A stretch of DNA of 64,000 nucleotides from PZPK01 sp965230795 (GTDB lineage: Bacteria; Pseudomonadota; Gammaproteobacteria; Pseudomonadales; Oleiphilaceae). Positions 33,741-42,828 of the stretch are shown here, piece after piece (positions within the stretch are counted from its first letter, which is position 1; each line of letters opens with the position of its first letter). The stretch lies in NCBI GenBank assembly GCA_965230795.1, contig OZ246020.1:1178001-1242000 (forward strand), given 5' to 3'. Both the position numbers and the translations under genes were made by a program. Below the pieces are notes generated by a model. The model was not told where the DNA came from and searched no databases. It saw only the letters and a program-made list of their open reading frames with translations.

Positions 33741-35336
33741 GTGGCTATTCAATCTGATCACCATCTAAAGTCGGTATTGGACTTGGCCATTAGTCGCCGA
33801 CGCATGTTGGACCTTGGCGGAAAAAGCATTCTGATGTCTGCGCTGGCTCCTGTGCTCAGCGCCTGCGGTGGTTCCAGTGGCGGTTCGAACGGCAACCAAA
33901 CAGCAGCACCGTCCGGCGCCATTCCCGCAGCAAGCGCGGAATACAGTACTTTGAAACGCACCAGTTTTGGTGTCAGTCGTACCAGTCTTAGCGATATCCA
34001 AGCACTGGGTATCGATACCTACCTGGAGCGCCAGCTCGACTATAGCGCCATTGACGATGGAGACCTTGAAGCGACTATTGATGCGCTCTTTCCTCTGAGC
34101 ACGCAGTCAGCGGATCAGTTAATCGCGGGCTTTCCCGACAACATCGCAGAGGTCGCTCGTCAACTGGCGTCCGCGACCCAGTATCGCCAGATCTACAGCA
34201 ATCGCCAACTGTACGAAGTGATGGTTGAGTTCTGGAGTGATCACTTCAACATTCATGTGCTCAATGGTCTCGGACCTACCCTGAAACCTGCCGATGATCA
34301 GAATGTGATCCGACAGCATGCCTTGGGGAATTTCGGTGATTTGTTGCGGGCCTCCAGTAAGAGCGCCGCGATGCTTTTCTATCTGGACAGTTTCAACAAT
34401 CTGGCCAGCGCGCCCAATGAAAATTATGCCCGTGAGCTGATGGAGCTGCACACACTGGGTGTAGATGGCGGCTATACCGAAGCGGATATTCAGGAAGTGG
34501 CGCGTTGTTTCACGGGCTGGAGCCTGCGTTTCCCCAATTCCGGTACCTACGGCGAGTTTGTGTTTCAGCCTGCCTGGCATGATTACGGCGAGAAGGAAGT
34601 GTTGGGGCAGGTGATCGCTGCCGGAGGTGGTCAGATCGATGGTGAAACGGTCATTGACATATTGCTGGCCCATCCGTCGACCGCGCAGTTTATTGCCACC
34701 AAATTGTGCAAACGATTCATCAGTGACACGCCCTCCATGGCGGATGTAAATACTGTGGCCGACGTCTTCACCGATTCGGGCGGAGATATAAAGGACACCC
34801 TGCGTGCCGTATTTGCGCTCGACGCATTTGTCGATGAAGCAGACAGCAAGTTCATACGACCATCTGAGTACCTGGCGCAGATGATTCGAACTCTGGCGCC
34901 CAGTGGCTACCCCACCGATAGCGGTGCCTTGTTCTATGCCGCTCAGAGTATCCTGGGGCAATTGCCATTTTTCTGGCCAACGCCAGACGGTTATCCCGAT
35001 ACGGAGTCCTACTGGGCCAGTACTGGTGGACTGCTGAATCGCTGGCGCTTGTCTTTTATTAGTCTGGCGCCAGTAATTCCTGAAATCAATGTGATCAGCA
35101 TTGATTACGAGGCACTCCTCGAAGGGGCGAGAACACTGGAGACGATTGTCAGTGCGCTGGAGCAGAATCTGTTACTGCGGGAGTTGGCGCCTCTGGATCG
35201 TCAACGAATTGCCAGCGAATTGGCCGATACCTATGAGCAGGATGTGGATACAGATCTTGGCAATGATGTTGCCGTAGCGATTGCACCGCTGGTGGCGGCT
35301 ATCCTGATCAGCTCCAGCTATTTCCAGATGAGGTAG
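33741..35336 (+). CDS. DUF1800 protein with Tat/lipoprotein-like N-terminus
   Basis: 531 residues, GTG start. SRRRMLDLGGKSILMSALAP reads like a twin-arginine signal and ends in a lipobox-like LSACGG, so the protein may be exported folded and lipidated. The body matches DUF1800: LKRTSFGVS, WSDHFNIHV, ENYARELMELHTLGV, then VARCFTGWSL and CKRFISD. Genes of this family are almost always followed by a DUF1501 gene, as here. Function unknown; the pair is often linked to periplasmic polymer metabolism in surveys. Confidence 0.85.
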   Translation: MAIQSDHHLKSVLDLAISRRRMLDLGGKSILMSALAPVLSACGGSSGGSNGNQTAAPSGAIPAASAEYSTLKRTSFGVSRTSLSDIQALGIDTYLERQLDYSAIDDGDLEATIDALFPLSTQSADQLIAGFPDNIAEVARQLASATQYRQIYSNRQLYEVMVEFWSDHFNIHVLNGLGPTLKPADDQNVIRQHALGNFGDLLRASSKSAAMLFYLDSFNNLASAPNENYARELMELHTLGVDGGYTEADIQEVARCFTGWSLRFPNSGTYGEFVFQPAWHDYGEKEVLGQVIAAGGGQIDGETVIDILLAHPSTAQFIATKLCKRFISDTPSMADVNTVADVFTDSGGDIKDTLRAVFALDAFVDEADSKFIRPSEYLAQMIRTLAPSGYPTDSGALFYAAQSILGQLPFFWPTPDGYPDTESYWASTGGLLNRWRLSFISLAPVIPEINVISIDYEALLEGARTLETIVSALEQNLLLRELAPLDRQRIASELADTYEQDVDTDLGNDVAVAIAPLVAAILISSSYFQMR

Positions 35337-35340
35337 CCCC

Positions 35341-36519
35341 GTGCGACGTATAGATCGAGACTCAAACTTCCAAACCATTGGCGCTAGTGCTTTACCGGCT
35401 GGCCGGGATTTGCTGGTCTGTATTTTTCAGCGAGGTGCGGCGGATGGCCTTAATTCTCTGGTGCCTTACGGTGATGCCAATTATGCCGCGCAGCGCGGTG
35501 CCCTGGCTGTCCCTGTTCCAGGGCAGTTGAATGGTGCCATCGATCTTGATGGTTTTTTCGGTTTGCATCCGGCGCTCATGCCCTTGAAAGGCATTTTCGA
35601 TCTTGGCGACCTGGCACTGGTGCACGCTACCGGCTTTCCCCACGGTTCCCGTTCTCATTTTGCTGCGCAGGGACTGGTCGAGAGAGGTGTGACTGATTCC
35701 AGCGGCCCAGATACCGGTTGGCTCGGACGACACCTTAATGTCAACCCCATGAATAACTCTTCGGCGTTTCGGACAGTCGCGATCAGCGGTAATGTGCCGG
35801 TGGTATTACAGGGTGCGAACGAACCGTTGGCGGTCAGCAATCTTGGCGATTTCGGATTTGATCAGGAAATTATTGATAGTGGTTATACAGAGATTCTCAG
35901 TCGTTTATACCGCCCGACCATTCCTTATCGGGGTCCGGCCAGTGCGGCTTTGGCTGCCATTGATGAACTGCAGTCCGCGGATCTGGACAGCATTCCCTTG
36001 AGCGTCAGCTTTCCAAATACACCCCTGGGAAACCGACTTGAACAAACGGCGAGACTGGCAAAATCCAATTTGCCTGTGGAGGTGGTTTGTTTGGATTCCG
36101 ATGATTGGGATCATCACGAAAACCTGCCTGTCTATATTAATCAGTCTTTGACGCAGTTGGCTGAAGCCCTTAATGCCTTCTATCTGGAAATGGGGACATT
36201 GATGCAGTCCATTACTGTGCTGGTATATACAGAGTTCGGCCGCCGTGTGGCCAGCAACGCATCCAATGGTGTCGATCACGGTACTGGCTCGTTGTGTTAT
36301 CTGATGGGTGGAGGTGTTCATGGCGGAAGCATCTACACAGACTGGCCCGGGCTGGCGAATGGTGATTTGGAAAACGGTGAAGATCTGCGTATAACCACCG
36401 ATCTGCGAGAAGTGCTTATCGAGCTGCTGGATAGGCGTTTGGGGGGGACTAACCCTGAGCTTGTGTTTCCCGGTTTTTCCAGTGGAGGTAGCCCCAACAT
36501 CTTCAGTCCCATTGTTTAG
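35341..36519 (+). CDS. DUF1501 protein (alkaline-phosphatase-like fold)
   Basis: 392 residues, GTG start 4 bp after the DUF1800 stop, clearly one operon. Family signs: LLVCIFQRGAADGLNSLVPYGD, LALVHATGFPHGSRSHFAAQ, DDWDHHENL and TEFGRRV followed by DHGTGSLCYLMGGGVHGG in outline. The Asp/His set resembles sulfatase/phosphatase metal sites. Here the usual N-terminal Tat signal is absent, so it may be exported bound to its DUF1800 partner (inference). Confidence 0.87.
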   Translation: MRRIDRDSNFQTIGASALPAGRDLLVCIFQRGAADGLNSLVPYGDANYAAQRGALAVPVPGQLNGAIDLDGFFGLHPALMPLKGIFDLGDLALVHATGFPHGSRSHFAAQGLVERGVTDSSGPDTGWLGRHLNVNPMNNSSAFRTVAISGNVPVVLQGANEPLAVSNLGDFGFDQEIIDSGYTEILSRLYRPTIPYRGPASAALAAIDELQSADLDSIPLSVSFPNTPLGNRLEQTARLAKSNLPVEVVCLDSDDWDHHENLPVYINQSLTQLAEALNAFYLEMGTLMQSITVLVYTEFGRRVASNASNGVDHGTGSLCYLMGGGVHGGSIYTDWPGLANGDLENGEDLRITTDLREVLIELLDRRLGGTNPELVFPGFSSGGSPNIFSPIV

Positions 36520-36624
36520 CCGATCAGGGTGCCAATACCGAGCAATCCGAACGGGCTCCATTGCCGTAAGCACCGTTAGGAGCTGAGTCACCTGGACAGC
36601 TCAAAAAAGTGGAGGGAGAGGGCA

Positions 36625-37236
36625 ATGGCAATGGGCAATGAAAAAAGGGATGTAACTAATCTAGCTTGGCGCATATGCACCTGGCTATGCGGCTTCTGGC
36701 TGATCGTTGCCGGTTCGAACGTCTTGGCGGATTCGCGGGAGGCCTTTCGCTCTGCCATTGAGGCGCCTGATCATGTTATTTTCCTGCGGCACGCGCTGGC
36801 ACCCGGCCTGGGTGATCCGGAAAACTTCAAGGTTGATGACTGCTCAACCCAGAGAAATCTTTCTGAGGTCGGGAGAGATCAGGCGCAACGGATTGGCGAA
36901 CGTTTGCGTGCGGTAGGGCTGACCGAGGCGGAGGTGTATTCCAGCCAGTGGTGCCGATGTCTGGATACTGCAGACTTACTGGATCTGGGAGAAGTGGAGC
37001 CCTTGCCGGCTCTGAATTCATTTTTTCAACGTCCCAAGGAACGTGCGCCGCGTCTGACAGAGTTGCGGGAATGGTTAGCTGAGCAGGACTTTGAAGCGCC
37101 ACCGATTCTTGTTACTCATCAGGTGACGATCACCGCATTGACCGGTGTGTATCCGGACTCAGGGGAACTCGTGCTTGCCGAGGTCAAAGCCGACGGCGAA
37201 GTTGAGTTGGTGGCACGTCTCAAGACCCAATATTGA
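36625..37236 (+). CDS. exported histidine-phosphatase-superfamily protein
   Basis: 203 residues. Signal peptide to about residue 36 (GSNVLADS). The phosphatase core has FLRHALAPG, with RHA in place of the usual RHG, then NLSEVGRDQAQRIGERL, YSSQWCRCLDTA and the second catalytic His in LVTHQVT. All four active-site residues appear present (R, H, R, H). Periplasmic phosphatase of unknown substrate. Confidence 0.82.
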   Translation: MAMGNEKRDVTNLAWRICTWLCGFWLIVAGSNVLADSREAFRSAIEAPDHVIFLRHALAPGLGDPENFKVDDCSTQRNLSEVGRDQAQRIGERLRAVGLTEAEVYSSQWCRCLDTADLLDLGEVEPLPALNSFFQRPKERAPRLTELREWLAEQDFEAPPILVTHQVTITALTGVYPDSGELVLAEVKADGEVELVARLKTQY

Positions 37237-37339
37237 TTGACCTGACTCATTGAAACTCGCGCCTGCCTTGAACAGAATGCCCTATCTGAACTGAGAACGG
37301 AGACTGGGCAGAAGGGTTTGCTCGGCTAACGGGTGCATA

Positions 37340-38734
37340 ATGCAAGGGCTTGTCGACAGTATCGGCGCATGGGTCTGGGGACCACTAACCATCGCTTTGT
37401 TGGTGGGAACGGGGCTGTACCTGAGTGTCAGGCTTCGCTTGATACAGGTTTTCAAATTGTGGTTGTCGTTGCGGATCCTCTCTGGTCAGGATGCCGAAGC
37501 TGCCAAAAACAAGGGAGAGCTAAGCCAGTTTGCGGCCTTGACGCTGGCGCTTTCGGCAGCAATCGGCAATGGCAATATTGCCGGTGTTGCCACGGCGATT
37601 GCCTTGGGCGGGCCCGGTGCCATTTTCTGGATGTGGCTGACTGCCATTGTCGGCATGGCAACGGTGTTTGCCAGTACAACACTTGCCCTGGCCTATCGAA
37701 CACGTGACCCGGTGCAGGGCTACGCCGGTGGCCCCATGTACTACATCGAAAAAGGGCTGGGGAAACAATGGAAGCCCCTGGCCCAATTCTTCGCCTTCTG
37801 TGCCATCCTGGCGGCCTTCGGTACCGGCAACATGGTAGAAGCCAATTCGGTTGCCGACACACTTGAATACACACTCCGTGACCTGATTGGTTATGCGGGA
37901 ACGTCCGACCGGATCTTTACTACAAAGCTCATGATCGGCCTGGTATACGCGGGCTTGATATGGCTGGTTATTGTCGGGGGCGTGCGCCGTATCGGTCAGG
38001 TGGTCTCAAAGCTGGTGCCCTTGATGTTCGTGGTGTATGTGGGCAGTGCCTTGGTGGTGTTGGGGCTGAATGCCAATGCGGTGCCTGCCGCGTTTGCCAT
38101 GATCTTCAATGATGCCTTTACCGGGACTGCTGCCACGGGCGGGTTTGCCGGCGCGGGCGTGATGGTGACAATACAGTTCGGTGTCGCCAGAGGGGTATTC
38201 AGTAACGAAGCGGGCCTGGGTACCACGCCTATGGCCATGGCTGCGGCGCAAACCAGTGAACCGGTGCGGGCCGGCCTGGTAGCGATGAATGGTCCTCTCT
38301 TCGATACACTGATTGTTTGTACCATCACCGCTCTGGTGATTCTGGTGACCGGGGTATGGACCACCGGGGTCAGTGGTTCGGAGCTGACCACGATGGCTTT
38401 CAACGCGGCGGTTCCGGATTTGGGCAAAATTGCCGTGACCCTTTCCCTGTTATTTTTTTCCTTTTCAAGTGTGGTCGGCTGGAGCTATTACGGGGATCGT
38501 GGAACCGGGTATCTGTTTGGCTCGCGCTATATCGACTGGTATAAAAAACTGTTTTGCCTGTTGCTCCCCTTGGGAGCGGTAATGAACCTGGAATTGATGT
38601 GGTCCTTGTGTGATGTCGCCAATGGCCTGATGGCGATCCCCAACCTGATTGCGATTCTTTTGCTATCGCCTGTGGTGGTGCGACTGACGCGGCACTATTT
38701 TGCCAGACAGCGTAGCACTGCAGATGTCCTTTAG
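37340..38734 (+). CDS. AGCS-family sodium:alanine/glycine symporter
   Basis: 464 residues, about ten membrane helices. Signatures: ALSAAIGNGNIAGVATAIALGGPGA in outline, then GPMYYIEKGLG, ARGVFSNEAGLGTTPMA and SSVVGWSYYGDRG. Imports small neutral amino acids with Na+, as expected in a marine bacterium. Upstream 100 bp show no riboswitch I can recognise. Confidence 0.93.
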   Translation: MQGLVDSIGAWVWGPLTIALLVGTGLYLSVRLRLIQVFKLWLSLRILSGQDAEAAKNKGELSQFAALTLALSAAIGNGNIAGVATAIALGGPGAIFWMWLTAIVGMATVFASTTLALAYRTRDPVQGYAGGPMYYIEKGLGKQWKPLAQFFAFCAILAAFGTGNMVEANSVADTLEYTLRDLIGYAGTSDRIFTTKLMIGLVYAGLIWLVIVGGVRRIGQVVSKLVPLMFVVYVGSALVVLGLNANAVPAAFAMIFNDAFTGTAATGGFAGAGVMVTIQFGVARGVFSNEAGLGTTPMAMAAAQTSEPVRAGLVAMNGPLFDTLIVCTITALVILVTGVWTTGVSGSELTTMAFNAAVPDLGKIAVTLSLLFFSFSSVVGWSYYGDRGTGYLFGSRYIDWYKKLFCLLLPLGAVMNLELMWSLCDVANGLMAIPNLIAILLLSPVVVRLTRHYFARQRSTADVL

Positions 38735-38831
38735 AAGCGAGCCTATGGCCTCTTGGCGGGTTGTTTTTTGCGCCGATCTTGTCGGCTTTGGGAGCGAATT
38801 AAAAATTTTGTCTGAAATCCAAATTGCGGCA

Positions 38832-38860
38832 TTGACAAAGCATGGCTGCCTCAGTAAATT
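38832..38860 (+). promoter_or_regulatory. promoter of tRNA-Leu(CAG)
   Basis: TTGACA at 38832-38837, 17-base spacer, TAAATT at 38855-38860, GC-rich discriminator ACGCGCC. Transcription would start just before the echo copy. Confidence 0.7.
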
Positions 38861-38887
38861 ACGCGCCTCAACGTTGGCAGCGCCAGC

Positions 38888-39034
38888 GTTAAGCCCAGGT
38901 GGTGAAATTGGTAGACGATGCGCAGGATTGCGCGAGTGTCGCGAGAGGCAGGAGCCGAAAGCGACCACGCTAACTGGCCGACAGGCCAGCAGGTTCGAAC
39001 TAACAATTGGGTGAAAAGTACCACGACAAGTTAA
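38888..39034 (+). repeat. tRNA-Leu(CAG) 'echo': 5' tRNA copy plus spacer
   Basis: 38888-38916 repeats five upstream bases and the first 24 nt of tRNA-Leu(CAG); the true gene begins 142 bp after the copy. 38918-38966 is nearly identical to the core of the tRNA-Leu(UAA) echo (48 versus 49 bases, about four differences). It then has GGCC/GGCC and an AGGTTCGAACT scrap resembling a T arm. Confidence 0.85.
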
Positions 39035-39121
39035 GCCCAGGTGGTGAAATTGGTAGACACGCTAGCTTCAGGTGCTAGTGGGGGCAACCCCGTGGAGGTT
39101 CAAGTCCTCTCCTGGGCACCA
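39035..39121 (+). tRNA. tRNA-Leu (CAG)
   Basis: 87 nt with CCA. Acceptor GCCCAGG pairs with CCTGGGC; anticodon loop TTCAGGT gives CAG; long variable arm; T arm GGTTCAAGTCC. Confidence 0.97.
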
Positions 39122-39128
39122 TATTCGA

Positions 39129-39158
39129 AAGCCTCGATCGAAAGATCGGGGCTTTTTT
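39129..39158 (+). terminator. terminator type 1 (tRNA-Leu and array; 4 copies)
   Basis: AAGCCTCGATC/GATCGGGGCTT, 11-bp stem (one G-T), GAAA tetraloop, then Ts. The same hairpin recurs at about 39444, 39759 and 40074. Confidence 0.92.
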
Positions 39159-39283
39159 CGTTTTAGTGCATGTAGATAGACGAGGACTTCCGGCCGCCGA
39201 TCACTGATCGGCGTCGCGCACCTGCACGCGAAGCGGTGCTTCGCCATCGTTTGGTGTCGCCCTCTCCGGGCACCAATTCTAAA

Positions 39284-39313
39284 AAGGCCGTTCAGAAATG
39301 AACGGCCTTTTTT
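39284..39313 (+). terminator. terminator type 2 (3 copies in the array)
   Basis: AAGGCCGTTC/GAACGGCCTT, perfect 10-bp stem, six-base loop and T run. Recurs at about 39599 and 39914. Confidence 0.9.
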
Positions 39314-39316
39314 ATT

Positions 39317-39435
39317 GCCCAGGTGCCAGCGTTGGCACGCTGTCAGACGGACTAATCCGGCCAGCGCTTTTTATGGCGCTACGCGCGGTAAAGCGGCTGT
39401 CGTTCGAGCGTTGCTCGAACCCTCTCCTGGTTACC
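39317..39435 (+). pseudogene. decayed tRNA-Leu-like unit (also 39632-39750 and 39947-40065)
   Basis: Begins GCCCAGGTG like tRNA-Leu(CAG) and ends CCTCTCCTGGTTACC like its T-acceptor end. The inside is replaced by short perfect hairpins: GTGCCA/TGGCAC, CGGA/TCCG, AGCGC/GCGCT-like and GTTCGAGC/GCTCGAAC. It cannot form a standard cloverleaf with an anticodon arm. Confidence 0.6.
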
Positions 39436-40332
39436 CTATTCGAAAGCCTCGATCGAAAGATCGGGGCTTTTTTCGTTTTAGTGCATGTAGATAGACGAGG
39501 ACTTCCGGCCGCCGATCACTGATCGGCGTCGCGCACCTGCACGCGAAGCGGTGCTTCGCCATCGTTTGGTGTCGCCCTCTCCGGGCACCAATTCTAAAAA
39601 GGCCGTTCAGAAATGAACGGCCTTTTTTATTGCCCAGGTGCCAGCGTTGGCACGCTGTCAGACGGACTAATCCGGCCAGCGCTTTATATGGCGCTACGCG
39701 CGGTAAAGCGGCTGTCGTTCGAGCGTTGCTCGAACCCTCTCCTGGTTACCCTATTCGAAAGCCTCGATCGAAAGATCGGGGCTTTTTTCGTTTCTGCGCA
39801 TGCAGATAGACGAGGACTTCCGGCCGCCGATCACTGATCGGCGTCGCGCACCTGCACGCGAAGCGGTGCTTCGCCATCGTTTGGTGTCGCCCTCTCCGGG
39901 CACCAATTCTAAAAAGGCCGTTCAGAAATGAACGGCCTTTTTTATTGCCCAGGTGCCAGCGTTGGCACGCTGTCAGACGGACTAATCCGGCCAGCGCTTT
40001 ATATGGCGCTACGCGCGGTAAAGCGGCTGTCGTTCGAGCGTTGCTCGAACCCTCTCCTGGTTACCCTATTCGAAAGCCTCGATCGAAAGATCGGGGCTTT
40101 TTTCGTTTCTGCGCATGCAGATAGACGAGGACTTCCGGCCGCCGATCACTGATCGGCGTCGCGCACCTGCACGCGAAGCGGTGCTTCGCCATCATTTGGT
40201 GTCGCCCATGTGTTTGTACGGGTAAGGTTTCAAAGTTGTGCATCTCCACTGCGAGCTAAGCAATCACAACCTTTACTCGTGGCATCTTTTGATACTAGAA
40301 TTTAAAAAAATAGTATAAAGAAATGGTGCGCC

Positions 40333-41685
40333 TTGAAAATACCGTCTAAACCACCTGATTATAAAGGCCTTTTTGAAAGGATATGCTCTAGTAATACCGA
40401 ACAACTACTTGAGCTAACGAGAGTCTTCAAACCAGTAGACACAAATGGCCGATATTTGCATTGGGATAAGATGCGGCATCTCGAGCCTCCATCGGGCTTC
40501 AGTTCTGAGGAATGGTGGCTAGGAACAAAACTCGCACGAAATAGCGCATATACTCGAGTTGCCTTGAGTGATAAACACGGGTTGCCTTTTCAGTTCTGTA
40601 ATACAGGAAATCTTCAAGAGGCCTTGCACTGGTTGGACATGCATTCCGCCGGTTCGACTTCAGCAGATCGATATGTTGGAGACCAATCAACGCAAAAAAC
40701 TTACCTGATACGCTCTCTCGTAGAAGAAAGTATAAATTCTTCGCAGTTAGAAGGTGCCAGCACGACCAGGAACATCGCGAAAGAGATGATTCGTCAAGGT
40801 CGAAGCCCCAGAGATAAATCGGAACAGATGATTTACAACAACTACCAGGCGATGCAGTTCATCCATGAGATTAAGGATGAAATACTCACGCCATCGATGG
40901 TACTAGAGCTTCATCGGATCGTGACACAAGACACCCTGGAGGATCCTGGTAAAGCTGGGCAATTCAGAAGCAAAAATGACAAGGTCTATGTTTCGGACAA
41001 TAAGGGAGAAGCATTACATATACCACCACCATCCCATGAGCTTGAACAAAGACTTATCGATCTGTGCAATTTTGCAAACAACAGAGATAGCGATGAATTT
41101 ATCCACCCGGTAACCAGGGCGATAATTCTTCATTTTATGATCGGATACGATCACCCATTTGTCGATGGTAACGGACGGACTGCCAGAGCACTATTTTATT
41201 GGGGCGTAGCCAAGTTTGGATATTGGCTATTGGAGTACACCACCATTTCCAAGACTATCAAATCAGCACCGGTAAAATATGGTCGTGCTTTTTTATATAC
41301 CGAAACGGATGACAATGACCTAACGTATTTTATTTTCCATCAGCTGGACGTTATCCGCACTGCCGTTGAAGAGCTTCAAATGTATATGGAGGAAAAGATT
41401 TCGGGCATCCAACATGCCGAAAAACTTTTAGGAGGCAGCGCTAAACTGAAAGGAAAGCTGAATTTCAGACAACTATCAGTACTAAAGCATGCATTGAAGC
41501 ACCCAAGGTTTACTTACAAAATCAACGAACATCAAAACTCTCACGGCGTTGCTTACGAAACAGCTAGAAAAGATCTGATGGAATTGTCTGATAAGCTAAA
41601 TCTTCTTAAGAAGCTGAAGTCAGGAAAAGCTTATGTGTTTTTGAGCCCGGAGGATTTAGAAGATCGAATGAGACATCATAAGTGA
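40333..41685 (+). CDS. Fic-family protein (AMPylase type)
   Basis: 450 residues, TTG start; the ATG 10 bp upstream runs into a stop at once, and relatives begin MKIPxKPP. The Fic core is HPFVDGNGRTARALFYW with all catalytic residues. An N-terminal inhibitory helix motif, SSQLEGAS ([S/T]-x3-E-G), is present, so activity should be autoinhibited (class II). A winged-helix-like C-terminus follows. Such proteins attach AMP or related groups to targets. The gene is AT-richer than its neighbours and follows the repeat array, suggesting acquisition. Confidence 0.9.
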   Translation: MKIPSKPPDYKGLFERICSSNTEQLLELTRVFKPVDTNGRYLHWDKMRHLEPPSGFSSEEWWLGTKLARNSAYTRVALSDKHGLPFQFCNTGNLQEALHWLDMHSAGSTSADRYVGDQSTQKTYLIRSLVEESINSSQLEGASTTRNIAKEMIRQGRSPRDKSEQMIYNNYQAMQFIHEIKDEILTPSMVLELHRIVTQDTLEDPGKAGQFRSKNDKVYVSDNKGEALHIPPPSHELEQRLIDLCNFANNRDSDEFIHPVTRAIILHFMIGYDHPFVDGNGRTARALFYWGVAKFGYWLLEYTTISKTIKSAPVKYGRAFLYTETDDNDLTYFIFHQLDVIRTAVEELQMYMEEKISGIQHAEKLLGGSAKLKGKLNFRQLSVLKHALKHPRFTYKINEHQNSHGVAYETARKDLMELSDKLNLLKKLKSGKAYVFLSPEDLEDRMRHHK

Positions 41686-41754
41686 AGTGTTAAGTTTGGC
41701 AGAAGATCTTCATAACAAATACGTATGAGCGGCGGTTCCGAGAACCGCTCGTAT

Positions 41755-42777
41755 TCAAACTTCTCCAAACCAGTGGCGTGTCCGGTTTACCACATAAACC
41801 AGTGACAGCATTACGGGTACTTCAACCAATACGCCCACCACCGTGGCGAGGGCCGCGCCGGAGTGCAGTCCGAATAGTGAGATCGCGACGGCGACGGCCA
41901 GTTCAAAAAAGTTGGAGGTGCCGATCAAGCAGGCGGGCGCGGCAATATTGTGGGGGAGTTTCATAAACCTGGCGGCACCGTAAGCCACTGCAAAAATGCC
42001 ATAGGTTTGTATGAGCAGGGGAATGGCGATCAATAAGATAGTCTGGGGTTGTTGCAGAATCGTCTGCGCCTGAAAGCCAAACAACAGAATCACTGTTCCC
42101 AATAAGCCGACAACTGACCAGGGTTTCAGAGTATGCAGAAAGGTGTTTAGTCGCTCGTCGCCGCCTTGCCCCAGAATACGGTGGCGGGTCAATATGCCTG
42201 CAACCAAAGGTAAGACCACATACAGAACAACGGACAACAGCAGGGTTTCCCAGGGAACGGTAATGTCGCTCACACCCAGCAATAAGGCTGCAATGGGCGC
42301 AAAGGCGAAGATCATAATGATGTCGTTCACCGATACCTGAACCAGGGTGTAATTGGGGTCGCCTTTGGTCAGCTGGCTCCAGACAAACACCATGGCCGTA
42401 CAGGGGGCCACACCAAGCAGAATCATGCCCGCGATATATTCATTGGCGCTTTCGGCATCCACCATGTCGGCGAAAAAAACTTTGAAAAACAGCCAGCCGA
42501 GTGCTGCCATCGAAAAGGGTTTGATTAACCAGTTGATGACCAGCGTGAGGATCAATCCCTTCGGCCGCTCGCCCACATCTTTGATCGCGCTGAAATCGAT
42601 TTGCACCATCATCGGGTAAATCATCACCCAGATCAGCACCGCAACCACCAGATTGACGTGGGCCCATTCCAGCGAGGCAATCAGGGCAAACTGCTCCGGT
42701 ATGAGGTTGCCGAGCGTGACACCTGCAATAATGCAGAGCCCAACCCACAGGGATAAATAACGTTCAAAAACGCCCAT
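41755..42777 (-). CDS. arsenite efflux carrier ACR3
   Basis: 340 residues, ten membrane helices. ACR3 family signs: VMIYPMMVQIDF, GVAPCTAMVFVWSQL with the Cys needed for As(III) transport, VSVNDIIMIFAFAP, and a late TSNFFELAVAVAISLFG. Exports arsenite (and perhaps antimonite) using the proton gradient. No arsR or arsC lies beside it, which is unusual. Confidence 0.93.
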   Translation of the reverse strand: MGVFERYLSLWVGLCIIAGVTLGNLIPEQFALIASLEWAHVNLVVAVLIWVMIYPMMVQIDFSAIKDVGERPKGLILTLVINWLIKPFSMAALGWLFFKVFFADMVDAESANEYIAGMILLGVAPCTAMVFVWSQLTKGDPNYTLVQVSVNDIIMIFAFAPIAALLLGVSDITVPWETLLLSVVLYVVLPLVAGILTRHRILGQGGDERLNTFLHTLKPWSVVGLLGTVILLFGFQAQTILQQPQTILLIAIPLLIQTYGIFAVAYGAARFMKLPHNIAAPACLIGTSNFFELAVAVAISLFGLHSGAALATVVGVLVEVPVMLSLVYVVNRTRHWFGEV

Positions 42778-42828
42778 CGTGTCTAAGCCTTGTTGGTCAA
42801 TAAATAGGTGTGGAGATGGAATGCTTAT

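Larger units (their letters stand above)
39122..40207 (+). repeat. 315-bp tandem repeat array, 3.4 copies
   Basis: Units start at 39122, 39437, 39752 and 40067 (the last is partial, 141 bp). Copies are nearly identical; copies 1-2 share GTTTTAGTGCATGTAG where copies 3-4 have GTTTCTGCGCATGCAG. Each full unit holds two strong terminators, a tRNA 3' scrap (CCCTCTCCGGGCACCA) and a 119-nt decayed tRNA-Leu-like piece. The 74-codon frame seen three times (39298, 39613, 39928) is only the repeat read through and is not a gene. Confidence 0.93.

Noticed and set aside
37237..37339. Glycine riboswitch before the AGCS symporter
   Set aside because: I could not find the conserved glycine-aptamer core or a terminator switch in the 103-bp leader.
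39298..40152. Three identical 74-codon genes
   Set aside because: They are the tandem repeat read in one frame, crossing terminators and tRNA scraps; no ribosome site.
39122..40207. CRISPR array
   Set aside because: Repeats are 315 bp and contiguous with no unique spacers; terminators and tRNA scraps explain the structure and no cas gene is present.
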